NCBI GenBank assembly: GCA_032622095.1
Contig: CP136063.1
Location: 116,766,723-116,830,722, forward strand
From: Siphonodentalium dalli
Lineage: Eukaryota; Mollusca; Scaphopoda; Gadilida; Siphonodentaliidae
Length of the DNA: 64,000 nucleotides
Reading direction: 5' to 3'
Numbering within the stretch: position 1 is the stretch's first letter; each line of letters begins with the position of its first letter. The notes beneath the pieces were generated by a model, which was not told the origin of the DNA, did no database searches, and saw only the letters and a program-made list of their open reading frames with translations. A program made the translations under genes and the position numbers. Of this stretch, positions 46,334 to 56,700 are shown one piece after another.

Positions 46334-46451
46334 CTCTTCCTCCGGCAATTGATTCTGTGAATGAATTATCTTCTGTTCTTGATTCAACTCTTGATTCATT
46401 GGAGAAAAATGTCTTAAATCCTGCTCAATGTTGTCAAAGTTAGATCAACAT
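46334..46451 (-). pseudogene. Decayed copy of integrase exon 1
   Basis: Start context and MDVDLTLTTLSRI are followed at once by a stop. A large internal deletion joins the first ~13 codons to the 3' part (ESRTEDNSFTESIAGG-like), which keeps the AAGAG/gttag donor. It shares the VDLT-TTLSRI start with the loop copy, so these two form a subfamily distinct from the intact exon. Confidence 0.75.
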
Positions 46452-46770
46452 CCATAATTATTTAGAAATGATATTTGCATTGTAATACTTATAGATGATG
46501 TACACCCAGCTGCCCCAAGTTCAAATGAAAAAAGGAGGGAAAATGGATTCCTAATGAAAAATGATAACTTAATTGGTTTAGACCTTCCTAAAAATCTTAT
46601 GGGGGTGATAGCCTGAATGTGAAAACTTTGGAGTAGGACATGGTTGCACAATGAACTGTTCCCATTCATTTTTATTTGGCAAAGCATCACTGGAAGTCCT
46701 TCCTTATGATCACATGGTAGCAGGGCTTGGGCCATTGATATGAAGGGGGGTTTTCTAAAAAGGAAGATCT

Positions 46771-46956
46771 ATTTGCGCTTAAGCGCAAATGAATTGCGCT
46801 TAAGCGCAAAAGATTCTTGATATTTATTTGCGCTTAAGCGCAAATGAATTGCGCTTAAGCGCAAATAATTTCTGTTATTTGCGCTTAAGCGCAAATAACT
46901 GGATTTATTTGCGATTAAGCGCAAATAACAAGAATTATTTGCGCTTAAGTGCAAAT
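46771..46956. repeat. Palindromic 20-mer array, 7 copies
   Basis: Copies start at 46771, 46792, 46826, 46847, 46877, 46907 and 46937. The last three steps are exactly 30 bp, as in the loop array, of which this is the mirror. Two lack the first base of the core and one has GCGATT. Confidence 0.95.
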
Positions 46957-46986
46957 CAGGAATAAATGTGAAAACGGCCTCCCATA

Positions 46987-47750
46987 AACATGTACTCTTG
47001 TGTGTGTCAGAATGCTATCAAAATGATTCTGATAATGCATGGACTATCTCAGAAACGGTGTTACCAATCTTGTTAAACTGTATATTTAAATATGTATTAT
47101 AACCCATGTAAATATCTACTCTCCCACGAGGAGGCAATAAAAGATATATAGTGGGTTAGGTGGTATAGGGATATGATGAGTTAGTGGGATGCAGTAATAA
47201 CACTTACTCACAACAATTAAAATGGGGCGTGCTTATTGGGACCACACGTGCTCATGCTGTCGGTATTTATTTGTTGCATGTCATCGGGTCTGCAGGTAAT
47301 TTATCTTTATCTGAATTTTGTTTTGACACCACAGATCGGGAGGCGTAGCATATGGTTCTGAACATTGGTATACAGCCAAATGGATCATACAATATTGCTC
47401 ATATATTCCGGTGGTCCATTAATCACTCGTGGTCGGGCAGTGTTGTTATTTTTATCTTGACAGTTCCATGGACTTGAAATAGAAGACGGATAACATATAA
47501 TCTAGCTATGGTGTTTCTTCTTATATATAAGAACGGCAAATTAACGAATTGATGAGAATGGCAACTTCAAGTTACACATTCCATGTTTTATGACTCCCAC
47601 TAATCTCACCATTCACATACATATGTGTAACAAAATATTGTTTTACCATCCGGCTCCGAAAACATCAGTGCCACCAATATAACTAACGGGAATTGTTTGT
47701 TTTATATGCACGGACTTGGATACTTTTCTCTAATTTCTTCAAACACATAA
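46987..47750. other. No feature recognised
   Basis: Unique-looking sequence upstream of the first recognised exon of the Cys-rich gene. It may hold that gene's promoter or first exon, but no coding or regulatory motif stands out. Confidence 0.4.
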
Positions 47751-50700
47751 CATAAAATATATAACGTCGGGATATTATTGTTACTTGATCTGAGATATTC
47801 ACAATATCTAAAATGTCCACACGGAAAGGAAAAGGTCGCGCAAAAAAGCTCGTATTCACCATGTGATTGTTCAAATGTTTGTAACAGGACGACGAAACGT
47901 GGTGCGTGTCCTTGTCTGTCAATGCAGTCATTTTGCACATCGAGTTGCACCTGTGGATCATCTAAAATGCCTTGCCAGAATAGGCCGCTCACCAAGGGCT
48001 CAGTTCTTTCGGAGGAGCTCGGTTTGGGAGACCTGAGCAGCGATTCATCAGATGACGAGAGGGTAAGCATTCTTTATTAGCTCAACTTACTTTTGTAAGT
48101 TTGAGCTATTGCCATGGCTTGGCGTCCGTGTGTCCGTCAACAATTTCCTTTGGCGCGGGCTACAGGTCGTACCTTTGGTCTGATCTTTATGAAATTTTGC
48201 ATGAATGTTGACATTGACATGTAGATGGGAACGAGTCATTTTGGGGTCATTCGGCCAAAAAACATGGCCGCTGGTGGCCATCTTGGATTTCAAAATTCAA
48301 TCCATTGGCGCGGGCTACAGGTCGTACTGTTCGTTTGATCATCATAAAATTTGTCATGGATGTTAATATTGACATGTAGATGGGAACGAGTCATTTTGGG
48401 GTCGTTCGGCCAAAAAACATGGCCGTCAGCAGCCATCTTGGATTTTACTCTTTGCATGACTAAATCATTTGGCGCAGGCTACAGGTCGTAGTTTTGATCG
48501 GAACTTCATGAAATTTGTCATGGATGTTAACAATGACATGTAGATGGGAACGAGTGATTTTGGGATGTTCGTCCAAAAAACATGGCCGCCAGCAGCCATC
48601 TTGGATTTTACTCTTTGCATGACTAAATCCTTAGGCGCGGGCTACAGGTCGTACCTTTGGTCTGATCTTTATGAAATTTGTCATGAATGTTGACATTGAC
48701 ATGTAGATGGGAACGAGTCATTTTGGGGTCATTCGGCCAAAAAACATGGCCGCTGGTGGCCATTTTTGATTTCAAAATTCAATCCATTGGCGCGGGCTAC
48801 AGGTCGTACTGTTCGTCTGATCATTATGAAATTTGTCATGGATGTTAATATTGACATGTAGATGGGAACGAGTCATTTTGGGGTCGTTCGGCCAAAAAAC
48901 ATGGCCGCTGGCAGCCATCTTGGATTTTACTCTTTGCATGACTAAATCCTTTGGCGCAGGCTACAGGTCGTAGTTTTGATCAGAACTACATGAAATTTGT
49001 CATGGATGTTAACAATGACATGTAGATGGGAACGAGTGATTTTGGGGTTGTTCGGCCAAAAAACATGGCCGCCAGCAGCCATCATGGATTTTACTCTTTG
49101 CATGACTAAATCCTTTGGCGCGGGCTACAGGTCGTACCTATGGTCTGATCTTTATGAATTTTGTCATGAATGTTGACATTGACATGTAGATGGGAACGAG
49201 TCATTTTGGGGTCATTCGGCCAAAAAACATGGCCGCTGGTGGCCATTTTTGATTTCAAAATTCAATCCATTGGCGCGGGCTACAGGTCGTGCTGTTCGTC
49301 TGATCATCATGAAATTTGTCATGGATGTTAATATTGACATGTAGATGGGAACGAGTGATTTTGGGGTCGTTCAGCCAAAAAACATGGCCGCCAGCAGCCA
49401 TCTTGGAGTTTACTCTTTGCATGACTAAATTCTTTGGCGCGGGATACAGGTTGTAGCTTTGGTCAGAACTTCATGAAATTTGTCATGGATGTTAACAATG
49501 ACATGTAGATGGGAACGAGTGATTTTGGTGTCGTTCGGCCACAAAACATGGCCGCCAGCAGCCATCTTGGATTTTACTCTTTGCATGACTAAATCCTTTG
49601 GCGCGGGTTACAGGTCGTACCTTTGGTCTGAACTATATGAAATTTGTCATGAATATTGATATTGACATGTATATGGGAACGAGTCATTTTGGGGTCATAC
49701 GGCCAAAAAACATGGCCGCTGGCAGCCATCTTGGATTTTACTCTTTGCATGACTAAATCCTTTGGCGCAGGCTACAGATCGTAGTTTTGATGAGAACTTC
49801 ATGAAATTTGTCATGGATGTTAACAATGACATGTAGATGGGAACGAGTGAATTTGGGGTTGTTCGGCCAAAAAACATGGCCGCCAGCAGCCATCATGGAT
49901 TTTACTCTTTGCATGACTAAATCCTTTGGCGCGGGCTACAGGTCGTACCTATGGTCTGATCTTTATGAATTTTGTCATGACTGTTGACATTGACATGTAG
50001 ATGGGAACGAGTCATTTTGGGGTCATTCGGCCAAAAAACATGGCCGCTGGTGGCCATTTTGGATTTCAAAATTCAATCCATTGGCGCGGGCTACAGGTCG
50101 TGCTGTTCGTCTGATCATCATGAAATTTGTCATGGATGTTAATATTGACATGTAGATGGGAACGAGTCATTTTGGGGTCGTTCAGCCAAAAAACATGGCC
50201 GCCAGCAGCCATCTTGGATTTTACTCTTTGCATGACTAAATTCTTTGGCGCGGGCTACAAGTTGTAGCTTTTGTCAGAACTTCATGAAATTTGTCATGGA
50301 TGTTAACAATGACATGTAGATGGGAACGAGTGATTTTGGGGTCGTTCGGCCAAAAAACATGGCCACCAGCAGCCATCTTGGATTTTACTCTTTCAATGAC
50401 TAAATCCTTTGGCGCGGGTTACAGGTCGTACCTTTGGTCTGACCTTTATGAAATTTGTCATGATTATTGATATTGACATGTATATGGGAACGAGTCATTT
50501 TGGGGTCATACGGCCAAGAAACATGGCCGCTGGCAGCCATCTTGGATTTCAAAATTCAATCCATTGGCACGGGATACAGGTCGTACTGTTTGTCTGATCA
50601 TCATGATATTTATCATGGATGATAATATTAACATGTAGATGGGAACGAGTCATTTTGGGGTCGTTTGGCTAAAAAACATGTCCGCCAGCAGCCATATTGG

Positions 50701-53700
50701 ATTTTACTCTTTGCATGAATAAATCCTTTGGTGCGGGCTACAGGTCGTAGCTTTGGTCGGAACTTCAAGAAATTTGTCATTTATGTTAACAATGACATGT
50801 AGATGGGAAACGTGTCATTTTGGGGTCGTTCAGCCTAAAAACATGGCCGCCAGCAGCCATCTTGGATTTTACTCTTTGCCTGACTAAATCCATTAGCACA
50901 GGCTACAGGTCATACCTTTGATCAGATCATTATGAGATTTGTAAAGGCTGTAGATGGGAACAAGTCATTTTGGGGTAATTTGGAAAAAAAACATGGCTGC
51001 CGGTGGCCATTTTAGAATTTACTCTTTGCATCAATAAATCCTTTGTCACACCATAATCACCACATCCCTGATCCGATCATTATGAAACCTGTTATGAATG
51101 TTGATATTGACATGAACATCTAGTCTTACTTAGACATTTCAATTAGCACTTTTCCTATTCCTCCATTTAATGTCGACCATTAAATTATTCCCCTACCTAA
51201 GTTGAGCTACAGTGTCATTGACACTTTCATCATATTTCATGCAAGTGCGAGCCAAAACGTTCGCGCATCACGTTTGGCTGGGAGCGGATATGCACACCCC
51301 TGTTCTAAATTCACATGCGTGCATGAAATCAGATTCCCACTCATCTATCAACGCAAAGCCAAACGTGCTGCGCGAAATATTTTCAAGACACATAACATGT
51401 ATCATAATAAATTATAAGTAAAATGGAAAGGACGTTACATCTCTGATTAATTTGTAAAAAAAAAACTGAAACGATAAATATTTTCCATGTCATGTGGCTG
51501 CTTCTTTCTGTCTTTAATTCATCTGGAACTCAAGGCTGCCATCATTTTATAATTTCAGGTCATTTCAGTTAGCTTCTATGAAGATGGCGATAATGTTAGG
51601 GAAGTTCTGTTACCTGACCACGGTGACCTGGACGAAAGTCTGCAAGATCATAGTGTAGCACGACGAACCCCTGCTGTGTCTATACAGGTGAGTGAGCAAT
51701 TATCAATGCACCTTGCTTGACATTTCTAAATAAAGGGCCAAGTGAATTTATTACTTTCTTCTGATATTGTTTCAGTCAAGTCTTTTATAAAGATAAATTC
51801 AGTGGTTTTAATTATATTTTTAATTTAGAATGTATACACAGGTACAATAATTAACATACATAATTATGAAGAAACAATATTGAATGCTAGAATGTCCCAC
51901 CCATCTATAGTGGGTAGATTGGTAACAAAATTGTGCACATTATGACTGAAGCAAAATATTTTGCAGATATAGATATTCACAATTTCACATACTTATCGGG
52001 AGCCACACTGAAATTTCACTTTAGCACCCCTTATGGGTTTACCTAATTTAAAGAGCGTTTCTTGATTATATAACTCATTAAATGTCGCAAATAATCATAA
52101 AGTGTAAAATTTTGCATACCTTACTCGTATATATATTTAAATTCGCGCAGTACTATTTTTCGCTCAGTTTTGAATTCGCGCACCATGCTGCGCGAATTCA
52201 AAACTGATAAAATTATTTTCGTAAAATGCTCAGTTTTGATGAAAGTTTCAGATCTTAATCGTTAATGAAGATACATGTGCATATTAAACACCATCACGGT
52301 GGCTTTATATCGTGTATAATTTAACATAACTGCATCAATGTCTTGAGAAGACGGCTGTTTATACGCTCCGAGTAATTATTCTGATATTGAAATAGTTACA
52401 TAATTGAAATGAACTCGAAAGAAGTAAAACCACACGTTTAAAAAAAAACTTACATCGGACATATTGACATGACTATATCTCAGAATGTTCATTCACTGTG
52501 TAGTGCTAGTTGTGAAAAGGGGGACGTGCTTTCGTGCATCTTCAGTCAGCAATATGTGTATTTATTATTTCAACAGCAATGATGATACGATGATGTGTGG
52601 CTGTATACTTATATCATACATATCAGTAATGGTTTTGATGTTGGTTACCCGCATGTAAATTATAGTCCTACAAGCCTAATATTCGGACCAACCTTCCGTA
52701 GTCTATATACATGTACGTAACTCATCAACATGTAGCCTTCTTGTTCCTCGGTGGTTGGTATAAACTTAGAGGAGTCGTACTATTTTTCGCTCAGTTTTAA
52801 ATTCGCGCACCGACGGATGCGCGAAAAATAGTACTGCGAGAATTTTAATACGAGTAAGGTATACAGTAAGTATCATTATGACACATTATTCAGAATTCTG
52901 AAGTCATCAGGCGTGTTGGGTAGTGTTGCGATCAAGATGTAACTCTGAACCAATGGGGATTATCACGGTTTGCTCAAAAAGTTGTGATGACATACTTATT
53001 GGAAAGCATATGCCACTTTCCTATGATTAAGGGCTCTGATGAGTAATCTGTTATATAAACAGATATTAACTTGGTATGGTGACACACTAAACATGTGCAA
53101 AGGTTCATGCTTTAGTCAAAAATTTTACAATTACCTTGAAAAATGGTCTTAATTGACTCCATTACATCGTAAATATGGAATAATAAAGTTCAATACACAT
53201 TTTATCTTGACTTGCCTATCTCAAGATGCCAAAATAATATTTCAAGATCTGTACTTACGCAAGTCGAGATCTCAAGATATTATCTTCAGTTTAGAGATAT
53301 CCAGTTATCTTTATTTTATTTTGAAATCTCAAGTTGTAAGTTGAGATACTATCCCCCACAGCCAGATAGTATTGAGATACTATCCCCAGAGAGTATATAT
53401 ACGATCGGCAGATGTTTAACCCATACCTTGGCAATACATGTAGTGATTAGTTATTTTCATAAATCTGTACACCAATCTTTTCATGAGTATAAGACTTTCA
53501 ACAATTCACAGCTTACTATTAATTAATAGTTCCCAAGTGGAATCAGACTTATTGGGCAACTTGCTCACATAAACACAATATGACCATGGATATGGCATTA
53601 AATTTCAACCTATTAGGTCACATGTATGTGTTATAGAGTGATAACGCTGAATAACCCAACCAACAGACAGATGCACTATAGCTGTTAAAGATATAATAGT

Positions 53701-56700
53701 TACGATATTAAGCACAAAACATCATAATAACTCTATTTATCTACTTCTTACATTGGAACCCGAGTCATAACATTATATTGTTGTGTTAGCTCATACTAAA
53801 AAGTTATGGGGTCATTGAAATTAGAGACCAATCAATACTTGAACATCTATACACGTGAGGTGTATAGACCTGGATATTAAATATGATTGATAATTGTTGC
53901 CAATTTGTTGGATATAAAATATTTTAATGCAGAATTATCAGATAATGAAAGGTGAGATATGAGAATGGTCAGATTGAAAATATTTTCATAACATTGGATT
54001 GCATACAGTATATCTATGGTTAATTTTATTCTAAGCTGATCATATGTACCAAATTTGGTGCTGATCAGATGAAAAATATTTAAGTCATCACAGCTTGTAT
54101 GAATTCTATTTATAAACAAGAGTGAAAAGGGTTAACAAAACAATACCAAAATCCATACAGATGAAGAACGTGCTAAGAAAGACATAGGTAAGAAATACTG
54201 AGGCAGATCATAAGAAAATTGTTTGACTTAGATGCATCAGATAGCATTTGTGTGCAGGGTTAATTATTTTCTAAACCGATCAACCGATCGATACCAAAAA
54301 CTATACAGGTGAGGGGTGTGTCATCATAAACCTACATATCAAATATGAACACAATCTGACAAAAAACACTTTGGTTATAGCATTGGATAGCACATGCCCA
54401 TGTATGGATGCAAAGTGTTTTGGCCGATTGATCCTAAAATGATCAGGGTTGTGGTCTGCAGGGCATGTGAAAGAATTTAATGATGCAAAGAGTAAAATGC
54501 AAGATGGCCAAATGACTCATTCCCATCTAGAGGTGACCCCGATGATCCATATGAAGTTTGATGATGATCGGATCAGGGATGTGATCTGTAGGATGTGTCA
54601 AATGATTTAGTGATGCAAAGAGTAAAATCCAAGATGGCCACCAGCGGCCATGTTTTTTGGCCGATTGATCCTAAAATGATCAGGGTTGTGGTCTGTAGGG
54701 TGTGTGAAAGTATTTAGTGATGCAAAGAGAAAATCCAAGATGGCTGATGGCGGCCATGTTTTTTGGCCCAATGACCCCAAAATAACTCTTGATACAATGA
54801 GTCCAAAAATATTCTTATATGCATATGTGCCCAAAATACATACAATTGCTCCGACATTATATATTACGATTATATATTATGCTATGTACAACCCAAAACA
54901 AATATTTTATTATCTGTTTGCATACATCGAAATTTGGTTTCAAACATTTGTGCGGTATATATACATTTTTGTTCATGGCAATGGCACGTGTGTGCATGCA
55001 ACTGCCACGGACAAAACCGAGTTAAGGGTCATGATTTTGTTGTCTTAAATGGACTATTTTTTTATACAGAAAAGCATTTACATGCTATACCTCTCATTTA
55101 TCGGAATTATTTAACTGTATAGTGTAATATATCATAAAACTGTGTCAAGTTCATAAAACTTGCGGCTGTACATTCAAAACATAAGGTCGCAAGGCCTCAT
55201 GTGCCCAATCCTATGTGCAGAAATGAACTGCAGAAAGTTGGCATGACTATGTTATACTAAACACCCAACATATTTAGTCATACACATAGTAAAATCCAAA
55301 ATAGCCACTGGCAGTCATTTTTTAAAACAGAATTGGGAAAAAATGGTAAGCTCCCATCTATAGGTCACTCTGAAGATCCACATGATGTTTGATGATCGGA
55401 TGAGAGTTGTGCTAAAATATTTGTTAATATGCAGAGTAAAATCCAAGATGGCCACTGTCAGCCATTTTTTTTAACAGAATTTGGAAATGAAAGTGTCAAT
55501 GACACTGGAGCTCAATTTGGAGAGGGATAATTTGACATGTTACAGTCAATGGAGCGATTAGGAATGCGGAATGTTTAAATGTCTAAGTATAGTACTAAAT
55601 AGCAAAATGAATAGATATATATCAAGTAAAATCGAACTACTGGGAACTACTCAAAAACAGACGAGAAAATTCCAAACTTTACTTATTCCACAACATTATT
55701 CATAATCTGACCCCCGTGTATCTCCAAGACCTGGTTCCTCCAATCGTATCAGACGTATCAAGAATTAACACCCGAAACGCCAAAAACTTCAGACTTCCGC
55801 AATTTCACGCAAATTCCCATGACAAATCCTTCATATTGAACACAGCAGCCCTCTGGAATTCCCTGCCGGCGACCACACAGGACATAGTGGATCATGACGA
55901 GTTTAGAGCGACCATAAACAAATATTATGTAAAGAAAAACCCACGTTTCAATTACTGTTACACAAGAAAAGCCCAAGTAATTCACGCACGCCTTCGAAAC
56001 TTCTGCAGTGATTTGAACTCACATAAATTCCAAAATTATATCTCTACCACTGACCGATGTCTGTGCGGCCAAATAGAAGATAACTATCACTTTATATTCC
56101 AATGTCAGCGTTTTTCACTCCATAGACAAAATTTCCTTGATAACCTTCCAACTACTGTTATCCCCTCGGTTAGTATCTTCCTAAATGGTGACGACGCCCT
56201 AAGTGTGGACACGAATCAAACAATTTTTGAAGAATTCCAAAAATACATAATTCATACAAAGCGATTTCAATAGTGATATTGAGCTCCAAAATAAAAAAAA
56301 TAAAATATATATATATATAAATAATATATAGAATCTTACATTTTTAAACAAAACAAAAACAAAACAACTCTTTCTCTCTCCATCATCTCCCCCTCTCTCA
56401 TTCTCTCTCTCTCTCAAAAACAAAACAACTCTTTCTCTCTCCCTCCTCTCCCTCTCATCTCTCTCTCTCTTTATCTCTCATCTCTCTCCTCTCATTCTCT
56501 CTCTCTCATTCTCTCCTATCTCTCTCTCTCCTCTCATCTCTCTCTCTTATTCTCTCTCTCTCATTCTCTCCTATATCTCTCTCCTATCTCTCTCTCATTC
56601 TCTCTCTCTCCTATCTCATCTCTCTCTCTCTCCTCTCATCTCTCTCTCTTTCTCTCTCTCATTCTCTCTCTCTCCTATCTCTCTCTCCTATCTCTCTCTC

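Larger units (their letters stand above)
45828..46986 (-). repeat. Exon-1 module, third right-flank copy (minus orientation)
   Basis: Same ends as the loop module but reversed relative to the shared flank that ends 'gggttaatc'. Order on the minus strand: array (46956-46771), decayed exon 1 (46451-46334), array (46121-45909). Beyond 'cctcccata' (46986) the sequence is unrelated. Confidence 0.85.
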
